DNA of 64,000 nucleotides from UBA4421 sp002470275 (GCA_913052345.1 CAJXDR010000010.1:1-64000), one strand, 5' to 3'; counted from the first letter of the stretch, positions 25,395 through 34,743 are shown. Notes: generated by a model from the sequence alone, not told the origin. A program made the numbers and translations.

Positions 25395-26645
25395 GTGGCT
25401 AAGAGGAGTGGGGTAGAAATTCGTGACCTTGATGCGGTGCGTGATATGCCCGCGATACGGCGTATTTGGCGCGAGATTGGGTGGGCTAGCGACAAGCGGG
25501 CGGAAAAGCAAATTCCCGTCTTTTATAAGGCTGGATCCTGCAGCGTCGCGGCCTTCGATGATGAGGCCGAGTGCGCTGTCCACGCCATCCCTGGACAGAT
25601 GCAGCTTGATAAGACGCTGCTGCCGCTCTGCGTGATTGCCGCTGTCACCACTAGCCGCATCGGTCGCGGAATATCGCTGGCCCAGCGACTCACGGCGCGA
25701 GAACTTGCGAAGGCCAGGCAGCGTGGCGACGCGGTGGCCGTCCTTGGCATGTTTGACCAAGGGTTCTATAACAAAGTTGGATTTGGTACGGGTGCCTACG
25801 TCAACGAGTTTGCCTTGGATCCGGCTTCCTTGGATGTGGCGATAAAACCGCGTACGCCCTCTCGCTTGACTACGGATAACTCAGACCAAATGCTGGCCAG
25901 CCTGCTTGCCCGCCCTCCGCTGCATGGCGGGGTCACCATCAATATCCCGAGCCTCTACAAAGCGGAACTGTCTATGCCCAGTGATGGCTTTGGTTTGGGA
26001 TATTTTCAGGGAGAGACCCTGACCCACTTCATTTGGATGGTCGGCGATGCAGAACATGGGCCCTATAAATTGCGGTGGATGGGGTATCGCGATGGGGCGG
26101 AGCTGCTGGAGTTGCTCGCCCTGTTAAAGTCTCTGGCAGACCAGGTTTATTCCGTTCGGTTGATCGAGCCGCCGCATATACAGCTTCAGAGTCTTCTTAA
26201 GAGACCGTTTCGCCAGCAGGCCATTGCTGGAAAAGGTAAGTTTTATGCAGATCAAAATGCCTACGCCTGGTACCAGCTACGCGTGCTCGATGTCTCCCAG
26301 TGCGTGGCCTGCATCCATCATCGGGGTCCGGCCCTGCGCTTCCAACTGGCGGTGAGTGACCCGGTAGATGAGATCCTGGCCGGAGACGATCTCTGGTCGC
26401 CCCTCGGTGGAACATACGTGGTTGAACTGTCGGAAAATTCTAGCGCTCGTCTTGTTGAAGAGGGCGATGAGTGCCCTGATCTGCCGACAGTTTGCTGTAT
26501 GGTCAATACGCTGAGTCGCCTGCTCTTTGGCGTCTCCCCTGCTACCAGCCTTGCCATTACCGATGGACTCGAGGGTCCCGGGCCCGTACTACAGGCGCTG
26601 GATACAATCATTCGAGCGAACCCAAACCCCGGGTGGGACTTTTAG
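25395..26645 (+). CDS. Eis-like GNAT N-acetyltransferase
   Basis: Acetyl-CoA-dependent acetyltransferase of 416 residues resembling the Eis family (Mycobacterium Eis has ~402), which has two GNAT folds and a C-terminal sterol-carrier-like domain. Visible: an acetyl-CoA loop with VTTSRIGRGISLAQRLTARE, then VLGMFDQGFYNKVGFG where the Tyr corresponds to the Eis general acid, and a free C-terminal Phe (PGWDF), as in Eis where the terminal carboxylate acts as base. The start codon is a GTG at 25395; the true start is uncertain. It is followed by rsgA, whose start lies 37 bases after its stop. Substrate unknown; Eis proteins acetylate amines such as aminoglycosides. Confidence 0.75.
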   Translation: MAKRSGVEIRDLDAVRDMPAIRRIWREIGWASDKRAEKQIPVFYKAGSCSVAAFDDEAECAVHAIPGQMQLDKTLLPLCVIAAVTTSRIGRGISLAQRLTARELAKARQRGDAVAVLGMFDQGFYNKVGFGTGAYVNEFALDPASLDVAIKPRTPSRLTTDNSDQMLASLLARPPLHGGVTINIPSLYKAELSMPSDGFGLGYFQGETLTHFIWMVGDAEHGPYKLRWMGYRDGAELLELLALLKSLADQVYSVRLIEPPHIQLQSLLKRPFRQQAIAGKGKFYADQNAYAWYQLRVLDVSQCVACIHHRGPALRFQLAVSDPVDEILAGDDLWSPLGGTYVVELSENSSARLVEEGDECPDLPTVCCMVNTLSRLLFGVSPATSLAITDGLEGPGPVLQALDTIIRANPNPGWDF

Positions 26646-26682
26646 CGATGAGGCGACGGGGCAGTTCGGGGCTTCTGTCGGA

Positions 26683-27792
26683 ATGACGAAAGGATTCTCC
26701 CTTCCCGCCCAGTTGACCGAGGAATTGGTACCCTTGGGCTGGCGGGCGGCTCTGCGGTCTCGGCTAGATCAGCTTGAGTACTCTGCATCGCCCTCGGATT
26801 TGCACATCGCACGGGTGATTGGCGTTCAGCGAACGGGCCTTGAAGTCGCGCCTGCCGTGGGAGCCGGCAATACCCACGTTCCCCTAAGCGGCCGCTGGTT
26901 CCAGGGCGATGCCCTATCTCGACCCACTGTCGGAGACTGGGTCGTTATAGACAAGCCCACGGGGTCGCTGCTGGACATGCTGCCCAGACTTAGCGTGATC
27001 AAGAGAATGAGCCCCTCGGGCGGGGCCCAGCTTATTGCTGCAAACGTGGATACTGCCTTTATCGTCAGTGCCTGTAATGCTGATTACAGCCCTGCGCGCA
27101 TAGAGCGCTATCTTTCAGTAATCATGCAGGCTGATATCGAGCCTGTGATCATCCTGACCAAGGCGGATCTGATCGGCGATGCCGACGCCTTCCGAGACAG
27201 CGTGAGCAGAGAATTTCCTGCCGTCCAATCTCTGGTGCTCAATGCTTTGGATTCTGAGGCGGTCGCGCGCCTGCACGGTTGGTGCGGCCAGGGTCAGACC
27301 ATCGCCCTGCTCGGATCATCCGGGGTGGGGAAGTCTACCCTGGTCAATTCGTTAGTGGGGGCTCAGATACAGCTCACTCAGGCGGTTCGCGAGGGGGACG
27401 AAAAAGGGCGTCATACCACCACCAATCGAAGCCTTCACTTACTGCCTCAGGGGGGCGTCATTCTGGATAGCCCAGGCATGCGTGAACTCCAGATTGCCGA
27501 TGCTGATGCGGGTTTGGGACAGGTCTTTGAGGATATAGAGGACCTTGCCGCGCACTGCAAATTCAATGACTGTGGGCATATTTCGGAACCCGGATGCGCG
27601 GTGCTTGCCGCCATTGCCAGCGGGAGAGTTGACGCCCGGCGGGTGCAGCACTACCGAGCACTGCGTCAGGAAGAGGTTGCTAATCGCGGAGCCTTGACCG
27701 AGCGACGCACTCGATCACGCTCGCCGACGAAAGATCGCGCCAACAGGGATGGCTTATCCGAGTCTATGGGCGACGGGCTCGATGAGTCCTGA
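26683..27792 (+). CDS. rsgA: Ribosome small subunit-dependent GTPase A
   Basis: Circularly permuted GTPase that assists late maturation of the 30S subunit. 369 residues from ATG 26683. Order of motifs confirms the permutation: G4 (LTKADL, ~166) comes before G1 (LLGSSGVGKSTLVNSL, ~208), G2 (GRHTTTNRSL) and G3 (LDSPGMREL). The N-terminal OB fold contains RPTVGDWVVID. The C-terminal zinc finger is CKFNDCGHISEPGC. After the family core a basic, Arg- and Ser-rich tail follows. The frame continues upstream to 26527 over the acetyltransferase gene, but the homology starts at the chosen ATG. Confidence 0.95.
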   Translation: MTKGFSLPAQLTEELVPLGWRAALRSRLDQLEYSASPSDLHIARVIGVQRTGLEVAPAVGAGNTHVPLSGRWFQGDALSRPTVGDWVVIDKPTGSLLDMLPRLSVIKRMSPSGGAQLIAANVDTAFIVSACNADYSPARIERYLSVIMQADIEPVIILTKADLIGDADAFRDSVSREFPAVQSLVLNALDSEAVARLHGWCGQGQTIALLGSSGVGKSTLVNSLVGAQIQLTQAVREGDEKGRHTTTNRSLHLLPQGGVILDSPGMRELQIADADAGLGQVFEDIEDLAAHCKFNDCGHISEPGCAVLAAIASGRVDARRVQHYRALRQEEVANRGALTERRTRSRSPTKDRANRDGLSESMGDGLDES

Positions 27793-27922
27793 GGCTGTGC
27801 TGCGGGAGCACTCTGAACAGCCTGCCTCAAGCACAGACAGAGCATCACGGCGGGACGATATGTCTGAGGCGGATGGAGCCTTTCGCCTCGCCGCGAAACG
27901 TTTGGCGGGCTTGACCGCCTAG
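27782..27922 (+). CDS. Possible 46-residue protein overlapping the end of rsgA
   Basis: Short frame starting at an ATG inside the last codons of rsgA and ending just before the convergent CoA-binding gene: it begins MSPEAVLREHSEQPASS and ends FRLAAKRLAGLTA, an amphipathic basic helix. There is no recognised family and no clear ribosome-binding site other than possible coupling to rsgA. It may be chance. Confidence 0.2.
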   Translation: MSPEAVLREHSEQPASSTDRASRRDDMSEADGAFRLAAKRLAGLTA

Positions 27923-27933
27923 TCGAGCGGGGC

Positions 27934-28362
27934 TTACGTCAGGTAGCGCTGGTGCTCAATCTTGGTACACAAATCTGCTACGCAAATCAGGCCAGCCTGG
28001 CGAGCATGGTTGAGGGCGGGCTCATGCATCACCCCCAACTGCAGCCAGAGGCCCGCCGCCTTGATGGCCAGGCTATCCTGCACGATCTGCGGCACAGCGC
28101 TGGCATCGCGAAAAACATCCACCAGGTCTATGCCTTCATTAACGACACGTAGATTGGGATAGCAGGTGACACCGAGCAGGCGATCATAGCCGGGATTGAC
28201 CGGGATGATTCGGTAGCCAGCGTGCTGCAGATAAGTGGCAACCTGGTGGCTGGGTCGGGCTGGGTTGGGCGAGAGACCCACGACGGCAATGGTTTTGGCT
28301 GCCAGGCAGCTCAGGATTGCGGATCGTTGCCGCCATTCATCGCGTGCACGGGTTGTGGTCAT
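27934..28362 (-). CDS. CoA-binding domain protein (YccU-like)
   Basis: A 142-residue protein made of one Rossmann-type CoA-binding domain, as in E. coli YccU and the CoA-binding part of succinyl-CoA synthetases. Visible: KTIAVVGLSPNPARPSHQVATYLQ with the Gly-rich nucleotide turn, GYRIIPVNPGY, VDLVDVFRDASAVP, LWLQLGVMHEPALNHARQAG and a late Cys-containing VADLCTKIEHQR. The family's job is not well defined; a CoA or acyl-CoA sensor is likely. It is divergent from the PEGA-domain gene. Confidence 0.88.
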   Translation of the reverse strand: MTTTRARDEWRQRSAILSCLAAKTIAVVGLSPNPARPSHQVATYLQHAGYRIIPVNPGYDRLLGVTCYPNLRVVNEGIDLVDVFRDASAVPQIVQDSLAIKAAGLWLQLGVMHEPALNHARQAGLICVADLCTKIEHQRYLT

Positions 28363-28442
28363 GTGGACGGGTCATCCTGCTCTGGCATCAAGGGTGTTCG
28401 GATGTGATGATAACCCAACCCCATGACAGAATAAGAAGCGCA

Positions 28443-30128
28443 ATGAACAAACGCCTGCTCGTCATCGTAGGTGTCGCCAGCCTGCTATTCGGTGGGTGGT
28501 ACCTGGCAACCCCCAGGCTAGATGTGACCAGTGAACCGGCGGGTGCCGACGTGGTGCTGAATGGTCGGTGGGTTGGGCGCACGCCGCTTCAGGGGCACAT
28601 TCTGGAAAGCGGACGCCTGGGTTTGCAGGTCGGTCATGCGCAGTTTGCACCCTACCAAGAGACCCTGGACGTCGAGCTAGGCGCGCGTATTCAGCGAAAG
28701 ATCAAACTGGAACCTGGGGTGGGCCAGGTGCGGCTGCTCTCCAATCCCCGAGAGGCCTGGGTAGAAATCGACGGGGAGCGACAGTCAGGCCTTACCCCAA
28801 TGACTTTAGAACTCGCCTCGGGTCAATATCAGGTGACTATGGGCCGAGACGAGAGACGCGCTCAGCGTAAAACAGTCCTGGTCAAGGATGGAGCGGACCT
28901 AACGGTGAACTTAGAGCTTCCTCTCGAGCCCTACGGCAGCCTGCGCCTAGATATCAAACCTGCCGGAACCCGCGTGGAGCTGGTGGGCACGGGACTCGAC
29001 TACCGACGGGGCATGCGGTTACCCATCGGCGAGTACCCCATTCGTGTCAGCAAGGCAGGCTACCAGAGTCAAAGCTTTCGCTTCAGGGTGCGCTATGGAG
29101 AAAATATCCGCCCGGTAACCCTGCTTCGGGACTACGCACCCCTTAGGGTTCGCGCTGAGCCGGATTCAGCACTGGTCGACGTTGTTTATTCAGAGCAGGG
29201 TAGTACCCACGTAAAACGCTATACCCCCAATATCAAGGTGCCTGTGGGTGCCGTTGAATTGCGAGTTCGGGCCATGGGGAGGCGCAGTGAGGTCAGACGC
29301 CTGAATGTGGGCAGCGCCGGGGCATCCCTGAATTTTCGGCTAGAGCCTCTGCTGGCGACGGCGGGGAGTGAGTTTGCGGATGCGTTGGCCCGGGGTGGGA
29401 ATGGCCCAAGGATGGTGGTGATCCCGGCGGGAAGCTTCACTATGGGCGACGACGCAGGTCCCATATCTGAGAGGCCTGCGCGAACGGTTCTCCTCAGCCA
29501 ACCGTTTGCTGTATCCAAATATGAGATCAGTGTTCAGCAGATACGCGATTATGCCCAGGCCACCGGCGTTCAGCTGAATGAGCAATTGGCGGCCCTGGCG
29601 CCTCAGGCCCCGGCGAGCAATATCAGCTATGAACAGGCTCAGGACTATGCGCGGTGGTTAGAAGAGCAAACCGGCAGGCGCTACCGATTATTGACCGAGT
29701 CTGAATGGGAATATGTGGCCAGGGCGGGTAGCACCACGGCCTATGCCTACGGAAACGACCCGAACAAGCTCTGTGAATACGGCAATATTGGCGACCTTAC
29801 CGCGAAGCGCGCCTACCGGACCTGGGATGTCACCCCCTGTGATGATGGCCGGCTGCGACCCGATGGCCGTGGCCAATACCGACCCAACGCTCTGGGCGTA
29901 TACGACCTTTACGGCAATGTGGCTGAGTGGGTTGCGGAGTGTGGTATGCCCAGCTATGCCGAGGCCGGCGACGACGGTAGCGTCGTGATGACGGGCACTG
30001 AGTGTAGCTCCCACGGCTATCGAGGAGGCTCCTGGGATTCCTTGGCCATGGAGGCTAGCTCCACCTATCGGAACGTGTCTGCACGCGCCAGCGATGATCG
30101 CGGCATCCGACTGCTTGGCGAGCTTTAG
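28443..30128 (+). CDS. Membrane-anchored PEGA repeat protein with formylglycine-enzyme-like domain
   Basis: A 561-residue protein with an N-terminal membrane anchor (MNKRLLVIVGVASLLFGGWY), four PEGA-like beta repeats (~25-325: LDVTSEPAGADVVLNG, VRLLSNPREAWVEIDG, LRLDIKPAGTRVELVG, LRVRAEPDSALVDVVY) and a C-terminal FGE-sulfatase/SUMF1 domain (~340-560: MVVIPAGSFTMGD, VSKYEISVQQIRDY, RLLTESEWEYVARAG, GNVAEWV, YRGGSWDS). The two copper-binding Cys of real formylglycine-generating enzymes are not seen near YRGGSWDS, so this is probably a binding or structural variant. Probable site: periplasm, held to the inner membrane. Role unknown; ATG 28443 is chosen because the anchor starts there. Confidence 0.87.
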   Translation: MNKRLLVIVGVASLLFGGWYLATPRLDVTSEPAGADVVLNGRWVGRTPLQGHILESGRLGLQVGHAQFAPYQETLDVELGARIQRKIKLEPGVGQVRLLSNPREAWVEIDGERQSGLTPMTLELASGQYQVTMGRDERRAQRKTVLVKDGADLTVNLELPLEPYGSLRLDIKPAGTRVELVGTGLDYRRGMRLPIGEYPIRVSKAGYQSQSFRFRVRYGENIRPVTLLRDYAPLRVRAEPDSALVDVVYSEQGSTHVKRYTPNIKVPVGAVELRVRAMGRRSEVRRLNVGSAGASLNFRLEPLLATAGSEFADALARGGNGPRMVVIPAGSFTMGDDAGPISERPARTVLLSQPFAVSKYEISVQQIRDYAQATGVQLNEQLAALAPQAPASNISYEQAQDYARWLEEQTGRRYRLLTESEWEYVARAGSTTAYAYGNDPNKLCEYGNIGDLTAKRAYRTWDVTPCDDGRLRPDGRGQYRPNALGVYDLYGNVAEWVAECGMPSYAEAGDDGSVVMTGTECSSHGYRGGSWDSLAMEASSTYRNVSARASDDRGIRLLGEL

Positions 30129-30134
30129 AGGCCG

Positions 30135-31118
30135 TTAGGGGCTGGGGACATAGAGGTCACGTGCCTCAAGAAAGTCCGCATTATAAAGTCGCGACTGATA
30201 TTTGCCCCCGCCGTCACAAAGGATCGTTACGATGGTATGCCCGGACCCCAGGGACTGAGCAATTTTCACGGCTGCCCCAAGGTTGATGCCGGAGCTTGAT
30301 CCGAAAAACCAGCCGTCTTCCCGCAGCAGGCGGTAGCACATGTCTACCATTTCTTGGTCCGTTACCTGATAGGACGCGTCGACAACGGTGTCGCTGAGAT
30401 TTTCTGTGATGCGCGAGTTACCGATGCCCTCGGTGATTGAGGGGCCGGGGCTCATGCTCGGCTCGCCCTGGGTCACCCAGTGATGGAGGGCGCTGCCCAT
30501 GGGGTCAGCCAGGACGATCTGCACGGCTTCGCTCTGGGCCTTTAAGTAACGGGACACACCGGCCAGGGTGCCGCCGGTGCCGACGGCACAGGTAAAGGCA
30601 TCCAGCTTGCCCTCGGTCTGCCGCCAAATTTCGGGTCCCGTAGACTCAAAATGCGCCAGCCGGTTGGCGGTATTATCAAACTGGTTGGCCCAGATACCGT
30701 TGTTCAGCGTTGCCGCATAGCGCCCGGCCTGCTTCTGAAAGTTCATATCGTCGCGATAGGGCACGGTGGGGACCACGCGCACATCAGCGCCCAGGGTTTT
30801 TAGCAGATCGACTTTTTCTTGGCTTTGATTATCCGGCATGAAGATCACGGTGTTGTAGCCGCGGCTATTGCAAACATGGGCGATGCCAATGCCCGTATTC
30901 CCGGCAGTACCCTCGACAACGGTACCGCCAGGCTTGAGTTCACCCCTGGCTTCAGCGTCGTCAATGATCCAGAGCGCGGCTCGATCCTTCACCGAGCCGC
31001 CAGGGTTCATAAATTCCGCCTTGCCCAAAATCTCGCAGCCAGTCTCTCGAGAAAGGCTGTCCATACGAATGAGCGGCGTATTACCAATTGAACCTCTTAG
31101 TCCATCAACAACGGCCAT
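30135..31118 (-). CDS. cysK: Cysteine synthase-type PLP enzyme
   Basis: Fold-type II pyridoxal phosphate enzyme of 327 residues, O-acetylserine sulfhydrylase or cystathionine beta-synthase branch, which makes cysteine from O-acetylserine and sulfide. Visible: IGNTPLIRM, NPGGSVKDRAA with the PLP-binding Lys, EGTAGNTGIGIA (substrate loop), VGTGGTLAGVSRYLK (phosphate-binding loop), EGIGNSRI and SSSGINLGAAV. It ends at YVPSP without a CBS regulatory domain. ATG 31118 follows AAGGATC; the frame extends to 31238 but the extra residues have no family counterpart. The exact substrate cannot be settled by sequence alone. Its 3' end lies seven bases from the convergent PEGA gene. Confidence 0.9.
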   Translation of the reverse strand: MAVVDGLRGSIGNTPLIRMDSLSRETGCEILGKAEFMNPGGSVKDRAALWIIDDAEARGELKPGGTVVEGTAGNTGIGIAHVCNSRGYNTVIFMPDNQSQEKVDLLKTLGADVRVVPTVPYRDDMNFQKQAGRYAATLNNGIWANQFDNTANRLAHFESTGPEIWRQTEGKLDAFTCAVGTGGTLAGVSRYLKAQSEAVQIVLADPMGSALHHWVTQGEPSMSPGPSITEGIGNSRITENLSDTVVDASYQVTDQEMVDMCYRLLREDGWFFGSSSGINLGAAVKIAQSLGSGHTIVTILCDGGGKYQSRLYNADFLEARDLYVPSP

Positions 31119-31274
31119 AGTGATCCTTCTGTAGATTTGGGTCGGCAGTTTAGGCATGACGCCGTTATTGAGCAAACGGCAGAGCGGCCCGGGTGAAACA
31201 GGAAAGATGAGGATCAAATGGTATTCCGAATCCTGCATGGGTAGTCTTTGGCGGACAGCTTAAGAGGAGAGGAT

Positions 31275-32435
31275 ATGCAGCAGTTGTCAGAGGCCGAGCA
31301 CCAGCGCGTGGCTAGTGCAGGGTTGTCCATTGAGAAAGTGGCGCAGCTTCTGCAGCGAGCGGGTCAGGAGGTTCGTGAGGGGTTGCTGCCTGCAGCACAA
31401 ATCGCCATGGCCCATCAAGGAGAGGTACTTTTTCAGCGCAGTTTTGGTACGGCGACGGATACGTCCCTGACCTGCATTTTTTCAGCTACCAAGGCCATCA
31501 CCTCAGCGGCTGCATGGTTACTGCTTCAGGAGGGCAAGTTGTCCGAGGCTGAGCGGGTTGGGGATATTGTTGAGGGGTTTCTTGATAACGGCAAGGAGGC
31601 CGTAACCGTAGAGCAGCTTTTCACCCACACCGCCGGGTTTCCCAGCGCGCCCTTTGCGCCCGCGGATTGGGATGACAGGTCGGCGCGTTATGCGCGCTTT
31701 CGGCGCTGGCACCTAAACTGGCCCCCCGGTGATCGATTCGAATATCACCCTTCATCTTCCATGTGGGTTGTCGCTGATATTATCGAGCAACGCAGCGGGA
31801 TGGGATTTCGTGAATTTGTGAGAGAAAGGATCATCCAACCCCTGGGTTTGGGGCATTTATTTGTTGGCCTACCAGAATCTGAGCAACATCGAGCGCTGGC
31901 TTGCGAGCACGTGGGCGAGCCCTTGGGTCCTGAGGATTATCGTCGGCTCGGGATGCCGGTGCCGCCAAAAACAGAGGTCACGGAAGAGGCCATCTTGAGC
32001 TTTAACCGTCCTGAGATACGTGCGGTTGGGTCGCCAGGAGGGGGTGGATTTGCTAACGCCGCTTCCCTGGCGCTCTTTCATCAAGCCCTGTTACATGGTG
32101 GATTGCAGGGTACCCAGCTGTGGGAGGCGACAACCCTGGCCAACGCAAAACGCATACGCTCTGGTCAACTCACCGATCCCGTATACAAAAAGCTCGCGAA
32201 TCGCGCCTTGGGTCTGATCATTAGCGGGGACGACAGCCGAAGCTTTCGGGGTTTCGGCAAAACCAATTCGCCAGCTGCCTTTGGGCACAACGGTGCCGGC
32301 GGACAGCTTGCCTGGACGGACCCTGCCTCCGGCCTGAGTCTGGTTTATTTGACGCCAGGTCATGACAGAAACAGCATTCGCCAGGGCAGGAGAGGGGTGG
32401 CCATCAGCAGTTTGGCGGGGGAGTGCATGGCATGA
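31275..32435 (+). CDS. Serine hydrolase, beta-lactamase family (class C-like)
   Basis: Penicillin-binding-protein fold esterase or peptidase of 386 residues. Visible: catalytic SxxK motif FSATKAITSAA, the second motif region FEYHPSSSMWVVADI with the active Tyr, FTHTAGFPS and the third motif HNGAGGQLAWTD in place of KTG. No signal peptide is present, so it is probably cytoplasmic and more likely an esterase or amidase than a beta-lactamase. AAGAGGAGAGG precedes ATG 31275. Its stop overlaps the start of the next gene (ATGA), so it is coupled with an exported M20 amidohydrolase and then a DUF1932 dehydrogenase. Confidence 0.9.
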   Translation: MQQLSEAEHQRVASAGLSIEKVAQLLQRAGQEVREGLLPAAQIAMAHQGEVLFQRSFGTATDTSLTCIFSATKAITSAAAWLLLQEGKLSEAERVGDIVEGFLDNGKEAVTVEQLFTHTAGFPSAPFAPADWDDRSARYARFRRWHLNWPPGDRFEYHPSSSMWVVADIIEQRSGMGFREFVRERIIQPLGLGHLFVGLPESEQHRALACEHVGEPLGPEDYRRLGMPVPPKTEVTEEAILSFNRPEIRAVGSPGGGGFANAASLALFHQALLHGGLQGTQLWEATTLANAKRIRSGQLTDPVYKKLANRALGLIISGDDSRSFRGFGKTNSPAAFGHNGAGGQLAWTDPASGLSLVYLTPGHDRNSIRQGRRGVAISSLAGECMA

Positions 32436-33904
32436 CCTGGACACGAGCGACGGTAGGGCTCTGGATGAGTGCGATTCTAGGCATTGTTCCTGGGCCTGTC
32501 TGGGCGGGGCATCACTTATCCAGTGCCTCGCCTCCGGGGGATGCGTCCGACCGCGTGATTCCCTTTGTGGTAGGCCTGCGCGATCCGGCAACGGACATGG
32601 CGCAACAGATGTGGGAGTTGGCCGAGCTGGGCTACCAGGAATATGAAAGCAGCGCCCTGCTTCAGCGTTACCTGGCCGCCAACGGTTTTGTGGTGACCGC
32701 TGGCGTAGCCGATATCCCAACGGCCTTTGTTGCAACTTATGGCAGTGACGGGCCGAATATCGCCATTCTGGCAGAATTCGACGCCCTGCCGGGCTTGAGT
32801 CAGTTGCCGGAACCGCGTCGTACTCCGCTAACCGATGGGGCGCCTGGACATGCCTGCGGCCATCATCTGTTTGGTGCCGCATCCACCACGGCCGCCGTGG
32901 CGCTGGCCCGGTGGCTGGCTGAAGAGGAGATCAGCGCCAAGATCACCTTAGTGGGCACCCCGGCGGAGGAGGGGGGCTCGGGCAAGGTCTATCTGGTACG
33001 GGCCGGGATCTTCGATGATGTGGACATTGTGCTGCACTGGCATCCTGGAGACGTTAATTCAGCGTCCCCCAGCACCTCCACGGCCAACAAGAGTGGGCGC
33101 TTCACGTTCACGGGACGGGCTGCCCATGCGGCGTCGGCACCAGATCGAGGTCGCAGCGCTCTGGACGGCGTTGAAGCCATGAATTTTATGGTGAATATGA
33201 TGCGCGAACACATCCCCCAGGAGAGCCGCATTCACTATGTGATTACGAACGGGGGCGACGCGCCGAACATCGTGCCCGAAACAGCCCAGGTCTATTATTA
33301 CGTCAGGCATCCGGACAAGGATCAGGCGGCAGCCCTATTTGATCGAGTGGCGCTCGTGGCTAAGGCAGCGGCCCTGGGCAGCGCCACCGAGGTGGACATC
33401 GAAGTCATGCACGGCAACTATCCGCTACTACCCAACGAAACCCTTGCCCGACTTGTTCATAATAACTTTAGAGAGATAGGCGGCATTAGCTACAACGCTG
33501 AAGAGCGTCGTTTCGCTCAAAAAATTCAAGAGACGCTGCCCAAGGTGCGATATGCCTTGGGGTCTGAGCAAGACATCGCGCCCTTTCAGTTCCGCCAAGG
33601 CATGGGCTCTACGGATGTTGGGGACGTCAGCTGGCTTGTCCCAACCGTGGGTTTTACCACTGCCTCTTGGGTGCCGGGTACGCCTGCCCATAGCTGGCAG
33701 GCGGTGGCCGCTGGAGGCATGTCTATCGGGCATAAGGGCATGATGCTGGCGGCAAAGCTGTTGGCCAAGACAGGTGCTCAGCTTGCGCTTTCTCCCAAGG
33801 TGATTCAGCGCGCCCAGGTGGAGCTAGAGCGGCGCCAGGGGCCCAATTTCCGCTACCAAGCGCTGCTCGGGGACCGAGCCCCACCCCTGGACTATCGTCG
33901 CTGA
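32432..33904 (+). CDS. Exported M20 family amidohydrolase
   Basis: Zinc-dependent amidohydrolase or dipeptidase of the M20 family (AbgB/IAA-amino acid hydrolase branch), 490 residues, with signal peptide (GLWMSAILGIVPGPVWA). Metal ligands and active-site motifs: LAEFDALPGL, GHACGHHLFGAAS, TPAEEGGSGKVYLVRAG, LHWHPGD. The dimerisation domain begins near SGRFTFTGRAAHAASAPDRGRSALD. Near the end GSTDVGDVSWLVP and PGTPAHSWQ complete the ligand set. ATG 32432 overlaps the stop of the serine hydrolase gene. Substrate not known; AbgB hydrolyses p-aminobenzoyl-glutamate, related enzymes hydrolyse conjugated amino acids. Confidence 0.93.
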   Translation: MTWTRATVGLWMSAILGIVPGPVWAGHHLSSASPPGDASDRVIPFVVGLRDPATDMAQQMWELAELGYQEYESSALLQRYLAANGFVVTAGVADIPTAFVATYGSDGPNIAILAEFDALPGLSQLPEPRRTPLTDGAPGHACGHHLFGAASTTAAVALARWLAEEEISAKITLVGTPAEEGGSGKVYLVRAGIFDDVDIVLHWHPGDVNSASPSTSTANKSGRFTFTGRAAHAASAPDRGRSALDGVEAMNFMVNMMREHIPQESRIHYVITNGGDAPNIVPETAQVYYYVRHPDKDQAAALFDRVALVAKAAALGSATEVDIEVMHGNYPLLPNETLARLVHNNFREIGGISYNAEERRFAQKIQETLPKVRYALGSEQDIAPFQFRQGMGSTDVGDVSWLVPTVGFTTASWVPGTPAHSWQAVAAGGMSIGHKGMMLAAKLLAKTGAQLALSPKVIQRAQVELERRQGPNFRYQALLGDRAPPLDYRR

Positions 33905-33906
33905 TC

Positions 33907-34743
33907 ATGCGTCTGGGCATTCTGCATCCCGGCGCCATGGGGGCCAGCGTAGGCAAGTGTTTGTTGACTAATGGCCATGAGGTGGGGTGGGTCAGCCAAG
34001 GGCGCAGTCCTGCTAGCGTGCAGCGTGCTGCGGCCTTCCAGCCGTTTAAAAATATGGATGAGATTGCCGCCTGGGCTGACGGTCTGATTAGCGTCTGTCC
34101 ACCCCATGCGGCCCTGGAGGTCGCTCAGGCCGTCCACGCAACCGGCTATCAGGGACTCTTTGTGGACGCGAACGCCATCGCGCCGTCCACGGCGCTCAGG
34201 GTTGCTGAAACCCTAGGCCTCAGCGCCCACGTGGACGGTGGCATTATTGGTCCACCCCCACAGGAGCGGAACACGACCCGCCTCTATCTTTCCGGTCAGC
34301 ACGCGGCGCTAATTGCGGATTGGTTTCAAGGCAGTGCGCTGGTTGCCGTCGTCATAGAGCCCGAGGGCAGCGATGACAGTCATGTCGCCGCGTCTGTTTT
34401 GAAAATGGCTTATGCGGCCTACACTAAGGGTTCGGCCGCGCTGTTGCTGTTGGTGAATGCCCTGGCGGCATCTGGTGGAGTGCTGACTGCGCTGCAGACA
34501 GAGTGGCATCGCTCTCAGCCAGGGCTGGTAGACCGATCTGAGGCAACTGCCGCCATGGTCTCAGGCAAGGCATGGCGCTTCGTCGGCGAAATGTACGAGA
34601 TTAGCGAGACCGCCAGTGCGGCGGGATTACCCGATCAGTTTCACGTTGGTGCGGCGGAGGTTTTTGAGCGCCTGGCACATTTTAAGGATTTACCGCCTCA
34701 GACATTGGCCCAAATTTTAGAGACTCTAGCCACACCTAAGTGA
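33907..34743 (+). CDS. NAD(P)-dependent dehydrogenase with DUF1932 C-terminal domain
   Basis: A 278-residue protein of the 3-hydroxyisobutyrate/6-phosphogluconate dehydrogenase superfamily. The N-terminal Rossmann domain starts MRLGILHPGAMGASVGKCL, a GxGxMG-like nucleotide motif with one Gly changed (HPGAMG), and has ISVCPPHAALEVAQA and FVDANAIAPST. The C-terminal helical half is DUF1932 (DDSHVAASVLKMAYAAYTKGSAALLLLVNALA), with Lys in the expected catalytic place. It begins two bases after the M20 gene stop, third gene of one operon. It overlaps the convergent phosphatase gene by eight bases. Function unknown. Confidence 0.88.
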   Translation: MRLGILHPGAMGASVGKCLLTNGHEVGWVSQGRSPASVQRAAAFQPFKNMDEIAAWADGLISVCPPHAALEVAQAVHATGYQGLFVDANAIAPSTALRVAETLGLSAHVDGGIIGPPPQERNTTRLYLSGQHAALIADWFQGSALVAVVIEPEGSDDSHVAASVLKMAYAAYTKGSAALLLLVNALAASGGVLTALQTEWHRSQPGLVDRSEATAAMVSGKAWRFVGEMYEISETASAAGLPDQFHVGAAEVFERLAHFKDLPPQTLAQILETLATPK

